DNA of 64,000 nt from Glebionis coronaria (GCA_025667525.1 CM046878.1:398618433-398682432); one strand, 5' to 3'. Counted from the first letter of the stretch, positions 1 through 10,933 are shown. Notes: generated from the letters alone by a model not told the origin. Numbers and translations: made by a program.

Positions 1-1238
1 ACTTATTATAGAAATACCTTATCGTCAGAAATACGTTGTACGTAGCTATTGGTAGAACGTTAATACATTAAAATGAATTATTATAAGATCAGATTAATCA
101 GTTAAAATACGTACAGAATTTCAGAAATAAATAAATAAAGATCAGATCACTTATTCGCGTCTATTATTATTGTAGCTTACGTGAAGCCGAGTAGTTTCGT
201 TCAGTCTTCCATTCAATCAGTTACTGGACAAGAGGTACGGATTTTCCGTCCTTTCAGTAAGGACTTTCTTTTATGCATGATTAGGATTCCCCGTCTGCAG
301 CCAAATGTTTTCCCCAATATATGTTTAAGTTTATCAGTAATCATGTTAATAACGAAATAAATTGCCTGAGCATTATATACAAGCACGACCAGTTTATGTA
401 CTAGTTACGGAGGTACCGTAACCACGGCACTAGAGGCACCGGTGTCGTGACTCACATGCAGGAGAGTGATATCCTGCATCGTCCCACTCAGCTCAGCTTG
501 GCCATTTTATCAGTATATTTTTAGTGGGGCGTATGGATGCATCCTAGGCTTATATGTGTTACAAGTTATCAGGGTGAATGTGGTGTGTGCTCTACATCCT
601 TCACATTGGAGCTGATCCCTCCACCCAGCACAGTTATTTAGAGGTCACCCCTCTACAGCATGACGAGGTCACCCCTCCAGTTATTCATGCACGGTTGTTA
701 CAGCACGTGACCTATATAAGCTCTGGCAAATAAAATACAGTAAATGCATGTTTTCAGAATTTATAGTTATATTTCAGTATCAGTATATATGAACCAGGTT
801 TCTCAGATTTTATGCAGAGTTCTACCACATGTTACATATCAGTCTTACAGCTTTAGTATTCTATCGCCTGTTTCATTCAGTATATTCTTATCATGCTCTA
901 TCCGTCCACTGAGCGTTATGCTCAGCCGTAGTTCCTTTCATGTTCTAACGGCAGGTACACCAGGACGCTTTTAGGATTCTGAGAGCATGTGCACTTAGAC
1001 GGAAGCTTTCCAGACTTCTTACATTATGCATTTCTTATATTATTCTGCTTATTTGGACATTGTTTAGTCCTTTCATTCAGTATTTTATATTTCATGTTTT
1101 GGGTTTATGTTTGGATTGCCGAGGTTTGATTCCGGTATTTCCTTTATGGTCAGTTAATGTCCTAGGACATTTACCTTATGCTTTGATGACACGCCATAAA
1201 TACACGTAACGGTCCATTTATCCAAGTGGGGTGTTACA
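1..1238 (+). repeat. Element A 5' LTR (3' portion only)
   Basis: Matches 7301-8538 at a constant offset of 7,300. It ends in tgttaca directly before the primer site. A TATA-like box is at 711-720 (cctatataag). The 76-codon reading frame at 744-974 is identical in both LTRs and is probably incidental. Confidence 0.95.
711..720 (+). promoter_or_regulatory. TATA-like box in element A 5' LTR
   Basis: cctatataag lies about 520 bp before the LTR end, and the same sequence is at 8011-8020 in the 3' LTR. This position would start transcription inside the LTR, as retrotransposon promoters do. No expression evidence is available. Confidence 0.55.
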
Positions 1239-1242
1239 ATTA

Positions 1243-1256
1243 TGGTATCAGAGCCC
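1243..1256 (+). other. Primer-binding site, initiator-Met tRNA type (element A)
   Basis: tggtatcagagccc starts four bases after the LTR end. TGGTATCAGAGC is the usual primer site complementary to plant initiator methionine tRNA, common in chromoviruses and copia elements. Confidence 0.9.
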
Positions 1257-1474
1257 AAGGTTCGACTTGTAGGCTCTAAAACTTGACCTGTGACTAGTGG
1301 GTAGTCACCAGGAACTTCCCAGATTTTGGCGTTGTTATCTTTCATACTTCTCATGGATTATTCAGTCAGTTTTCTTCGTTTATCAGTCAGTTTTCTTAAC
1401 GTTTTGACTAAGTAAAAGGTTGGTACAGAACTGACCATATTTTGTCGCATGTACTTTTAACGAGCTTTCGTTTT

Positions 1475-1880
1475 GGTGAGCTGACCATAGGCGTTCACCC
1501 TTGCCGTTCAGATTTTGTATTGGTAAACTGACCATAGGCGTTTACCCTTACTCATGACAGATCCATGTTTTCAGTCAAATATCACTTGGTGAACCAGCCA
1601 TAAACGTTCACCCTTTCTCAAGTCAAATTTCAAGTCTTTCAGTCAAATGATGTTTTGTGAACCGATCCACAATTGTTCACCCTTGTCATATCATGACATT
1701 CTATAAATTTTGACAAGTATGGATTGGACTTCAGCCATCCATATTTAATACCAGATTATGAATTTCCATACATGACAGTTCTCAGAAAATTTTGACCAGT
1801 ACGGATCGAACCAGAATAGCCCATACTTAGTCTCATGTTTCCTTCCTTGAAGTACGTGGATTGAACCATAGCCGTCCACA
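1475..1880 (+). other. Array of covarying stem-loops in the 5' leader of element A
   Basis: Five clear hairpins: 1475-1499, 1522-1546, 1588-1612, 1657-1680 and 1718-1743. Two weaker ones lie near 1797-1830 and 1856-1879. Stems are 6-7 bp and change in step: GGTGAGC/GTTCACC (one G.U pair), GGTAAAC/GTTTACC, GGTGAAC/GTTCACC, GTGAAC/GTTCAC, TATGGAT/ATCCATA. Loops are 11-12 nt and several keep a CCATA core. Element A2 has two related hairpins with GGGAC/GTCCC stems (39168-39189, 39210-39231). The function is unknown; the position just after the primer site would suit packaging or dimerisation signals. Confidence 0.65.
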
Positions 1881-2311
1881 TCAGTTAATATTACACCTCA
1901 GTTGATTTAACTTTTTGTGTTCCTTATAACAGTCAAATTTTCATACCCTCACGTTGAAGTCATCTACATGATGATTCAGTTTCACGTCTCCTTACGAGGA
2001 TTATGTTTTCAGCAAGGTGATGATGCCTTCAGGCTAAAATATAGAAGGATTACAATAAAATCCTATTTCATGATAAATCATGTTCTGGTCTTTATCAATC
2101 ATGCCTTCCGTCTTCATACTGAACATTGATGAAACTCTGTTTAATCATACTTTCAGCCTCTATACAACCAGCATTAAGTCTACGCAGAAATTATCAGCCT
2201 ATCATATTAACTGTTGCAGTTCAATTGCTAACCAGTTAAATCAAATTATTTTCCGTTGAAAATGTCAGACAATCGACACCAGCATCGATCATCCCATAAA
2301 ATTTCCACCAG

Positions 2312-2452
2312 CTCCATGTACAGTATTCCATATGTACCCCATGTACAGTGTCTCAGTTATACTCCATGTACAGTATTTCACGTGTACTCCACGTACAGTG
2401 TCTCATATATGCTCCATGTGCAGTATTCATTTTGTACTTCATGTACAGTGGT
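2312..2452 (+). repeat. About six tandem units of roughly 25 bp (ccatgtacag core)
   Basis: The core ccatgtacag, or a one-base variant, recurs near 2314, 2340, 2364, 2390, 2414 and 2440 inside the element A interior. Reading frames crossing it (2256-2462, 2332-2673) reflect the repeat rather than a gene. Confidence 0.7.
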
Positions 2453-2539
2453 CCAGGTGTAGTCCAGATACCCAGACTCAATGGATATTGCTAATCGATC
2501 CTCAACCATCTCAGGCGCTTCCATTTGTCGATATCCTAC

Positions 2540-2665
2540 CAGGTGCTGATGCTGCTCGTGAGTTGAAGATTTTACCAGATGCTGATGCTGCTAACACTCT
2601 GAAGACCACACAGATGCCGATGCTGCTGGTACTTTGGAAATCTCTCAAGATGCTGATGCCGTTTA
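2540..2665 (+). repeat. Imperfect direct repeats around gatgctgatgctgct
   Basis: gatgctgatgctgct or close variants occur near 2545, 2579, 2614 and 2649, roughly 35 bp apart. Element A2 has a diverged counterpart in reverse orientation near 38420-38480. Confidence 0.55.
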
Positions 2666-2679
2666 TACTATGAAGACTG

Positions 2680-4100
2680 CGGAACGAGGACGAAAACTAT
2701 AAACTTGAAATTTCTGATAAGAATAAATTTCAACCATCAGACACTACCATTCTATTTTATGTTTTACTTCCTCAGTTAGATGTCACACATCATTCAGCAA
2801 ATCTTTCTGTCAGAAGAGTGGGAACCGGTAACCAGCCGACCACTCAGCAGAATATTTACATGAATCACGGTCATGAAAATGACCGTCATAAAGTGACAGA
2901 CAAGACAGTAGTGACAACCATCATACTTATAAATAATCATTCAGTAACCATCGGAACTCCGGTACGGACGTGACCAGAAATACAGAGGTCTGTAGTCTAA
3001 TCGGTCCGCCAATCCTAGCAGTTACCAAAATTTTCAGCCTTGTTCATATTCATCTATTAAAACACGTGCCAAGACATCAGTCAAGTCATAGTTCTCAGGT
3101 ATCATTTCGGAAGACACATATCAGGGCACCAGTCATGATACACGTCGTACGAATATCTTCTCAGAGTACGAGTCCGAGCTCCTAGTCCCAGTATGTTCCA
3201 AGCAAGACCCTCAGTAATTCAGGGTATCTTCCAGAAAGGGGTATACTCATTCTATTATGCCACGCATATATCAGATCATTAAAATTCAGTCACCACCACC
3301 AGATTATTACTCAGCTTAAACACGCAGTATTCATTCAGTGAGGTTACAGACGAACACATTCAGTGAAAAGTCGCCACGTTACTCTACGTATTCCTATGTC
3401 AGCTTTATGTAATTCAGATATTTACCTACCTCTCAGCCGAAAGGACTCCACAGTATCACCTATATTATTAAGGTTTCCTTTCAATTAACGATAAGATCTG
3501 TCTTACTAAATTCTAAATATATCGTTATACGTTCTGCCAGAAAAATGAGTACAAATTACGTCTACCTTACAAGTACGTGGCTTGTCAGACCATAGCTACG
3601 AAGACTTTTACTTACCAGTTATAAATCCACTTCTGAAATTCCTTAAATTCATAATCAGCAGATTCCTCCAGAAATTTCCAAATGTCATTGCAAAAAGGTC
3701 TCAAGAAATTCCTTCCTAACCACGAGACAGAAATTTAACATCGAGCTAGTCTCAAGAACAGAACCTGTTTTCAGAACTCTTTATTACAGGGCTCTAGCTA
3801 CGTTAAAAGAGTTGCAGCAATTGCTGCAAGAGTTACCAAAACTATGCCTTATTCGCGCTAGCGCACCATCGAAAAAATTTATCAGATCACCATTCTTAAT
3901 CGATATTCATTCCACGAATAGAAAGTTTAATTAACCTACTACAGGGTGTTTTAAACATTCTCCCAGAAAAATTCAAGATCATGCCACCATCAGTGGTGAG
4001 GGAAGAACATGATGTTCTTCAGACCGTTGTTGCATATATTATAGCCACTCTAAAAATTTTAAATTTTACTTCTGAGCTCCTTAATGCTCCAGTTACATTA
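2680..4100 (+). other. Element A interior with no recognisable coding region
   Basis: Pieces here are rich in cagt and tcag, with no ORF over about 75 codons. By position it should correspond to gag, protease and the first part of RT, but I cannot recognise those domains. A further hairpin-like copy with a gaccatagc loop lies near 3580-3600. Confidence 0.5.
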
Positions 4101-4440
4101 TGAAATTTATGAATAAAAAATTTTCTATGATTCTCATACAAAATCATCAGCGTATTCATTGATCACATTTTGGTCTGCTAAATGTTAAAGAACACGAGAA
4201 TCATCTTCTCACAATTGTATAGAATCTTCGATAGGAGAAAATTTTATATACAGCTTTCCAGATATGAATTCAAATTGAACAAGGTGGAATGTCTGATGCC
4301 ATCCTACTTCAGCAGAAAGAAAGTTCAGACAATCCTGCGAAGGTGAAGGCCATCACCTGATGGTCCCGACTGACGCCCGTGAACGAAGTACAAATCTTCT
4401 AGAACTCAATTGACTGCTACCGCAGAAATTGCTGACAGTT
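4100..4440 (+). pseudogene. Decayed reverse transcriptase of element A
   Basis: Broken stretches read like a Ty3/gypsy RT. Near 4140-4170 is VFIDHIL in place of the usual FIDD catalytic box. Near 4189-4255 is EHENHL followed by a palm/thumb-like run with stops. Near 4332-4420 is DNPAKVKAIT and then a decayed [17 protein letters not shown] segment. Several stops and frame changes separate them, and the second catalytic Asp of the box is lost. The family call is Ty3/gypsy RT, probably chromovirus. The polymerase is certainly inactive. The integrase remnant follows only about 180 bp later, so most of RNase H is missing. Confidence 0.7.
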
Positions 4441-4617
4441 TCCACCAGAAAATTTTTCTATGGCTGTTCAACCAGATCTCCACCAGAGGGTCCCAAAATT
4501 CCATCGCACATTGATGCAGCTATGTTCATATCTAATGCCTGACATACCTCAGGTTCAAGATAGAACACCGACATGCTATTACTACAAGTAGAAATTCTAG
4601 ACCGAAAAGAGACAAGA

Positions 4618-4745
4618 CTCCATGGAGATTGTTATCAGTTTACCACAGACTCAGAGAAAGTATGATACTATCTAAGTTATCATCAACCATGAAATCAGCC
4701 TGCGCATCTCTTTCATCCGAAAGGATCACGTAGTAGCAGATCTGC
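4618..4745 (+). pseudogene. Decayed integrase core of element A
   Basis: The translation near 4640-4675 gives LPQTQRKYDTI, and 4694-4730 recalls the KSAHFLPIRKD segment of plant Ty3/gypsy integrases once frame changes are allowed. The order RT then integrase is that of Ty3/gypsy. No complete DDE triad can be read. This is a remnant, not a gene. Confidence 0.65.
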
Positions 4746-5790
4746 AGAAAATTTTAAAAATTCAGCAGTAAATCGTACGAATTCAAGGCTTTCTTTTGAC
4801 CATCATATCAGACAGAATTCATGTTCACGATCAAGTGTATGTTTACGCCCACTTTAAGTTCATGTCTATTTTCACTTTCACGTTTATGTCTCATTCGCGG
4901 TATGATGCTGTTTCAGTTCATCTTTTATGCTATCTCATAATTTAAGCTCACGTTTGTGTTCATAACATTGTTCACGTTCAAGTTCGTGTGCCATTTCACG
5001 ATACACGTTTCTCAGTTTACTACCGAATACGGTTACAGAAAGCTTGAGAGACCAGACTCAAGTTTAGCACAACTATTCCATAACCAGGCAGACGTTTCAC
5101 ATCTCAGGCCGTATCGGTTGGCATTCATTCCTTAATCAGCATACGTTGATAATATGTTCTAGTATCACGTTCACAGTATGATTCATTTATCATATTCTAA
5201 TTCCATGCCAGCGCTCCCCGTATGATTATGAACCACGTTCACAATTGCTCACTTAGCATGTTCACAATTGTTCACGTAGTTCGTCCCTATATATATTCTC
5301 AGCAGCTTGCTCAGAGGTATAAATGTTATCTTTTCAGTATAATTGTACGTACCGCTTCATGTATTCTACATGCTATAGCTTATTCACTCAGATTCAGAAA
5401 ATCTATCTTAAGTATAGAACCGGAAACTATTCAGTATCATCAGGACAGGGTCATCAGGACCAAGATTTTATTTATTATGCTAGACCTTTGAAGGAATCGT
5501 TTCGAACGGGAGGCCACTCGAAATGGAGGAGTCCATCCGGACCTCTCATTATTTTCTTCAATAAATTCAGTTATGTTCTTTCAGTCATGTCACGTTCCAT
5601 GTTCTCTTCAGCCATGTCACGTTACATGATCAGATCAGTCATGTCAGGTTTATACCTATCAGCAGCATTATGTCTTGATTAGAAGACAGTTTATCCTTTA
5701 GTTTAATCGTCTTTTCAGTCTACGTGTTCTTTCAGTTTGTATAACTTCATCAGCTTATTACCTCTAATTCGAGGACGAATTTCTCCTTTT
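4745..5790 (+). other. Element A 3' interior, no gene recognised
   Basis: Probably the ruined integrase C-terminus and 3' UTR. It is full of short variants of gtcacgttcatgtt. Related sequence in reverse orientation occurs in A2 around 35620-35700. Overlapping frames at 5222-5491 and 5323-5682 match no family I know. Confidence 0.5.
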
Positions 5791-5869
5791 TAGAGGGGAA
5801 GAATTGTAAAACCCAGTATGGTCGTATCTTTAATTCGGGGACGAATTATTGTTTTTAGAGGGGAAGAAT
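5791..5869 (+). other. Duplicated polypurine tract and LTR start of element A
   Basis: tagaggggaagaattgtaaa occurs at 5791-5810 and again at 5856-5875. Only the second copy is followed by the LTR body. The first copy also carries the first bases of an LTR (tgtaaaaccc, 5805-5814), so one purine tract and LTR edge have been duplicated 65 bp apart. Confidence 0.8.
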
Positions 5870-6577
5870 TGTAAAACCCGTATTTAAAAATCAGAATATT
5901 TAAATACGCAGTTTAAATTTAATAAACTATATAAGTATTAATTATTAGACAGAGATATAAACGCAGAAAGCAAATACGCAATCCCAATTTATTTAAATAC
6001 TATAAATATTACAGTTTATCCAGATAGTAAGTATTTAGTCTCAGAAAATGTTGTAAACCCGTATTTATATCGAGAAAAATAAATACGCGGGTTATTTTAC
6101 TTAAACCGTTCACGTATAAATTATCAACGGAACAAAAGCGAGGAAATTTTACGAGTATTATTTTATTACGAGTATTATTTTATTACAAGTATTATTTTAT
6201 TACAAGTTTTATTATTATACAAAAAAAATGTAATAAGAAATAAAAAGGAAAGAAAGGGCCGGACCTTTTTAAAAAAAAAGAAAAGGGACTTGGGCTTTAG
6301 CCCATTTGGTTTAGACAAAACAAGCGGGGTTCCCTTTCTTTTCCATATCTCACGATCAAAAAAAAAAAAAAAAAAAAAAACATAGAACTAGGGTTTCGGG
6401 TGTGTTGGCCGCCGGGAAGAAAAAAAAAAAGAAAGAGAGGGAGATCGGTTCATCTAAACCACCAAGGTAATTCAGTTCTTATCCCTAAGTAGTCAATACA
6501 TCTCGGTGGGTTTCTTTCCTTGCCCAGCCGATCAGAAAACTTCAAAGAGGGTGTCGGGTTGGGTAACCATACACAAG

Positions 6578-7098
6578 CCGAGACCTAAAGTCTCGGTGGT
6601 GACTGTCTTTGATCGACCGAGACAGAAAAACCCCATTAGGGGTGTGTTGTTAGCTTACGACGAGCGGGAGGGGAGTTTGGTTAATGAAACCGAGACATGG
6701 AGTCTCGATAACTTTTCCCTCTGCCCAGCCGTGACCCATACAGGGGCGGCTTGGGCCAGTTTTTTTAATAAGGGTGCGTTTGGGGGCTGCGTAAAAATAA
6801 GGGTGCGTTTGGTTTATAGAAACAGTGGGAAGTCATAACCTATCAGTGGGAACGAAGTGGGTAACCAGTGGGAAGAAATGGGACAAGAAAACATATTAGT
6901 AAACAACATTAGCGACAGTTTTAGCGACACTGTTTCTGTCGCAAAACTGTTATATATATGCAGTTTTTAAAAGGGACAGTTTTAGCGACAATTTTAGTGA
7001 CGCAGAATTCTGTCGCAGATTCTTATAGACAGATTTGTATAGTTGGATTAATTATTATATGTTAAATTGTTTAGTGCGACCGAGACGGGATATCTCGG
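6578..7098. other. Three hairpins with the same CCGAGAC stem in LTR A
   Basis: CCGAGAC-ctaaa-GTCTCGG (6578-6596), CGAGAC-atgga-GTCTCG (6691-6707) and CCGAGA-cgggat-TCTCGG near 7080-7098. The related LTR of A2 has CCGAGACC-atga-GGTCTCGG at 23329-23348 and a further near-palindrome at 23368-23392. Stems stay constant while loops change. All lie in U3, upstream of the TATA-like box, so they may be protein sites. Confidence 0.6.
6912..7020. repeat. gcgaca inverted repeat cluster in LTR A
   Basis: Short inverted copies of agcgacagttttagcgaca: for instance 6916-6929 can pair with 6938-6950, and the motif recurs at 6980-7016. I did not find it in the A2 LTR. It could be a small inserted inverted-repeat element, but no clean termini or target duplication are visible. 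Confidence 0.45.
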
Positions 7099-8010
7099 TA
7101 AGCTCGGGACACTTTTATAAATAATAAATATTTTTTTTATATTATACCTTTTTAATTAAATTGTTTTATAAATGTTTTAAAAATATTTTAAATGTATTAA
7201 TTTGAAATAGTTCTTCAATATTTAAAAAGGTATAGTTTTATGAAACGAATTAAACTATTTGAGAACTTCTAAATTAAGAGACTTTCTAGATCAGTGGGAT
7301 ACTTATTATAGAAATACCTTATCGTCAGAAATACGTTGTACGTAGCTATTGGTAGAACGTTAATACATTAAAATGAATTATTATAAGATCAGATTAATCA
7401 GTTAAAATACGTACAGAATTTCAGAAATAAATAAATAAAGATCAGATCACTTATTCGCGTCTATTATTATTGTAGCTTACGTGAAGCCGAGTAGTTTCGT
7501 TCAGTCTTCCATTCAATCAGTTACTAGACAAGAGGTACGGATTTTCCGTCCTTTCAGTAAGGACTTTCTTTTATGCATGATTAGGATTCCCCGTCTGCAG
7601 CCAAATGTTTTCCCCAATATATGTTTAAGTTTATCAGTAATCATGTTAATAACGAAATAAATTGCCTGAGCATTATATACAAGCACGACCAGTTTATGTA
7701 CTAGTTACGGAGGTACCGTAACCACGGCACTAGAGGCACCGGTGTCGTGACTCACATGCAGGAGAGTGATATCCTGCATCGTCCCACTCAGCTCAGCTTG
7801 GCCATTTTATCAGTATATTTTTAGTGGGGCGTATGGATGCATCCTAGGCTTATATGTGTTACAAGTTATCAGGGAGAATGTGGTGTGTGCTCTACATCCT
7901 TCACATTGGAGCTGATCCCTCCACCCAGCACAGTTATTTAGAGGTCACCCCTCTACAGCATGACGAGGTCACCCCTCCAGTTATTCATGCACGGTTGTTA
8001 CAGCACGTGA

Positions 8011-8020
8011 CCTATATAAG
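8011..8020 (+). promoter_or_regulatory. TATA-like box in element A 3' LTR
   Basis: Copy of 711-720. Transcription from this LTR would read out into element B. Confidence 0.5.
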
Positions 8021-8538
8021 CTCTGGCAAATAAAATACAGTAAATGCATGTTTTCAGAATTTATAGTTATATTTCAGTATCAGTATATATGAACCAGGTT
8101 TCTCAGATTTTATGCAGAGTTCTACCACATGTTACATATCAGTCTTACAGCTTTAGTATTCTATCGCCTGTTTCATTCAGTATATTCTTATCATGCTCTA
8201 TCCGTCCACTGAGCGTTATGCTCAGCCGTAGTTCCTTTCATGTTCTAACGGCAGGTACACCAGGACGCTTTTAGGATTCTGAGAGCATGTGCACTTGGAC
8301 GGAAGCTTTCCAGACTTCTTACATTATGCATTTCTTATATTATTCTGCTTATTTGGACATTGTTTAGTCCTTTCATTCAGTATTTTATATTTCATGTTTT
8401 GGGTTTATGTTTGGATTGCCGAGGTTTGATTCCGGTATTTCCTTTATGGTCAGTTAATGTCCTAGGACATTTACCTTATGCTTTGATGACACGCCATAAA
8501 TACACGTAACGGTCCATTTATCCAAGTGGGGTGTTACA

Positions 8539-9388
8539 AATAACATATGAATTGAAGCAACATGTATCCGACTTAGCACATTGGCTAATCGATACTTTTT
8601 ATTTCTTCAACTTCATAACATTATAACTCATTGGCTATTTATTTATCTTTTTGACTTTTTCTTTTTTTTCTTTCTTTTCTTTTTTCTTGGCTAAAACTCC
8701 TAGCCACAAATCAACATACTTGCAAAGTTCATGTTTTATTGACAAACATGGAACTTGCAACTTTCTCCTAATTTTCTTTATTTTTTCTACTATTATATGA
8801 GACTTTGACTTGGGTAAGTTTGACACAAAAATATATCTCAAATTTTCAAAAATTACCGATTGGATAATTTCTTAATTATTTATATACATTTGCTTGAAAC
8901 TCTTTATTTACAAGGGCAAAACATAACAAAATTTTAAAGTAGCCCAAAAATATGGCAATTAAGCATCTTTTTCTCGATTTCCCTACAACCCCCTCACACT
9001 TAAGTTTAGCATTGTCCTCAATGAGATGAAACTGAACAAAAGTTAGGGAATAAGAGAAAAACCAGATTCACGGGCATATCATGTATCATACAAGAGTCTT
9101 GTCTCCGCTTTCAACTTGCGGTACCTACAAAAAAGATAAAACCCACAAAAATACGAAAACATTATATTTTTGTTTTTATAGGTTTTTATAAAAGCGACAC
9201 ATGCTACGCCCCCTCACACTTAAGCAAAACATTGGTTAAAATTTGTGGGGTGTAAGCATGAATTTATTTTAAAAAGGAAAATCACACTTAAAAATTCTAA
9301 AAACTTCAAAACACACGGGTTGCCTCCCGAGAAGCGCTTATTTTATTATATAGTCATTAGCTTGACTCGTACTTCTTTTTAGTTTTCT
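8539..9388 (-). other. Element B 3' UTR remnant
   Basis: Holds motifs shared with D and F: the post-pol motif GGGTTGCCTCCCGAGAAGCG (9316-9335, extending to 9338), the hairpin CATTG-TCCT-CAATG (9010-9023) and two purine-tract-like ccccctcacactta copies (about 8989-9002, 9209-9222; purine-rich on the minus strand). No ORF of note; the 68-codon minus frame at 8635-8841 is low-complexity Lys-rich. Confidence 0.7.
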
Positions 9389-10177
9389 TTATTTTTTATC
9401 AAGCGGAAAATGTTCACTCCACTCATCATGGTATAGTTTAACACGGTGTCCATTAACAAAGAAGCTTCTTCCATTCTTGTCATACAATTCAACATAACCG
9501 GACGGGTATCCATGTTTTACTATAAAAGGATCGTACCACTTTTGTTTAAGCTTTGGAGCTTTGAATTTATATCGCATATTAAACAAGAGAACTTTGTCTC
9601 CTTTCTTGAATTCTTTTCGGATTCGAAGTTTCTTGTCATGATAAGCTTTGGTACGTGCTTTGTATAATTTTAAATTCTCATAAGCTTGGAGTCTTAATTC
9701 ATCGAGTTCATGCAATTGCAAGAATCGGTTTTCTCCAGCGATTTTGAGATCGGGATTACAGCTTCTCAATGACCAATAAGCACGGTGCTCAATTTCGAAG
9801 GGTAAGTGACACGTTTTACCGTACAATAAACGATAAGGTGTTGTGCCAATTGGTGTCTTATAAGCTGTTCGGAATGCCCACAGAGCATCGTCAAGTTTCC
9901 TTGACCAAATGGAAGTATTGTCCTTCACCGTTTTTTTGAGTATTCGTTTTAAGGCTTTGTTGGTATTCTCAGCTTGTCCACTCGTTTGTGGATGATATGT
10001 GGTGGAAAAGCGATGGGTGACTCCATAACGCTTTAAGATTTTCTCCATTTATTTGTTACAAAAAAGGGAACCTCGATCGCTAATTAAAGCTTTTGGCATT
10101 CCATAACGAGAGAAAAGCTTTTCCAGAAAATTGATTACGGCTCGTGAATCGTTCGTGGGTAAAGCTTCGGCTTCAGC
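9389..10177 (-). pseudogene. Integrase core and C-terminus, element B
   Basis: The minus-strand frame 10048-9389 carries the third catalytic region (TTYHPQTSGQAENTNKALKR, with the Glu of the DDE triad), the [21 protein letters not shown] segment and a GPF-type C-terminal module (WYDPFIVKHGYPSGYVEL). The second Asp (LISDRG-like) lies in 10060-10100, in another frame. A stop near 10177 replaces a Trp codon. Integrase would insert element cDNA; this copy is broken. Confidence 0.85.
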
Positions 10178-10684
10178 CTATATGGACACGTAATCAATAG
10201 CGACTAAGATATATTTGAATTTATGGGATTTGGGAAAGGGTCCCATGAAATCAATTCCCCATACATCAAATATTTCGCTAACTTGGATGCTATTTTGGGG
10301 CATCTCATCTCTTCGTGAGAGGCTACTAGTACGTTGGCAAGCATCACAATTTTCGACTAGAGTATAGGCCTCTTTAAAAATTGTTGGCCAATAGAAACCA
10401 ACATCAAACAGTTTTTTCGCGGTGGTGGAAGGACCATAATGTCCCCCAGTAGGGCCATGATGACATTCATTAAGGATCTTTCTTGTTTCCGCACCATAAA
10501 CACATCTCCTAATCATGCCATCGGGGCATACCTTGAAAAGGTAGGGATCTTCCCATAAATAGTGTTTTAGGTCGGAAAATAATTTAAATCGTTGGTGATA
10601 GGTTAAACCTTTTCTTAGAATTCTTCCAACGAGGTAATTTGCGAAATCTACAAACCACAGAGATTCGTCCGTAGAGATTTGCAT
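10178..10684 (-). pseudogene. Integrase zinc finger and first Asp, element B
   Basis: 168 codons open on the minus strand. They start in the RNase H-integrase linker, then the HHCC finger (HHGPTGGHYGPSTTAKKL then CDACQR), then [10 protein letters not shown] with the first catalytic Asp. The frame ends at a stop around 10178. Most similar in the window to the integrase of D. Confidence 0.85.
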
Positions 10685-10933
10685 AAGAGTTTCATCGGGA
10701 AAGTAGTCATCGATATCTTCATCCCTTAACTCTTCTATGTTTGGATTTTCAAGTCGCGATAAATGATCGGCTACGATGTTTTCAGCTCCTTTCTTTTTTT
10801 AAATTTCGATGTCAAATTCTTGGAGTAGTAAAATCCATCTAATAAGACGCGGCTTAGCATCTTGTTTAGAGAATAGGTTTTTCAACGTGGAATGATCGGT
10901 GAATACAATTGTTTTCGACAACACGAGATAGGA
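10685..10933 (-). pseudogene. RNase H end and linker, element B
   Basis: No long ORF, but the minus strand reads as the end of RNase H ([15 protein letters not shown]) running into the integrase segment. A frame break lies near 10800 at a T-run. Confidence 0.6.

Larger units (their letters stand above)
1..8538 (+). mobile_element. Element A: recently moved non-autonomous Ty3/gypsy LTR retrotransposon
   Basis: The element is bounded by direct repeats (1-1238 and 5870-8538), with an initiator-Met-type primer site after the first and a purine tract before the second. The start of the 5' LTR lies left of the window. Comparing 1-1238 with 7301-8538 I find only three substitutions (226/7526, 575/7875, 997/8297) and no indel, so insertion is recent. 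The interior (1239-5869) has no long ORF, but decayed RT and integrase stretches in the sense direction show that it descends from a chromovirus-type gag-pol element. It inserted into the 3' side of element B. The expected right target duplication would be aataa (8539-8543), but the left copy is outside the window. Confidence 0.9.
5870..8538 (+). repeat. Element A 3' LTR, complete, 2,669 bp
   Basis: Starts tgtaaaaccc after the purine tract and ends ggggtgttaca. It contains short-unit AT repeats (about 6158-6215, tattacgagtattatttt-like), a run of about 20 A at 6360-6380, CCGAGAC/GTCTCGG hairpins (6578-7098), a gcgaca-rich inverted repeat block (6912-7020) and a TATA-like box at 8011-8020. The 110-codon frame at 6506-6838 has no recognisable domain and lies across the hairpins. 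Confidence 0.95.

Noticed and set aside
744..974. 76-codon ORF identical at 8044-8274
   Set aside because: Lies in both LTRs of A, so identity only reflects recent insertion. No domain.
1239..5869. Calling A a classic protein-less LARD element
   Set aside because: Sense-strand RT and integrase remnants show that it is a decayed gag-pol element rather than one with an unrelated non-coding interior.
6506..6838. 110-codon ORF in LTR A
   Set aside because: Spans the CCGAGAC hairpins and a gggtgcgtttgg duplication. No family resemblance and absent from A2.
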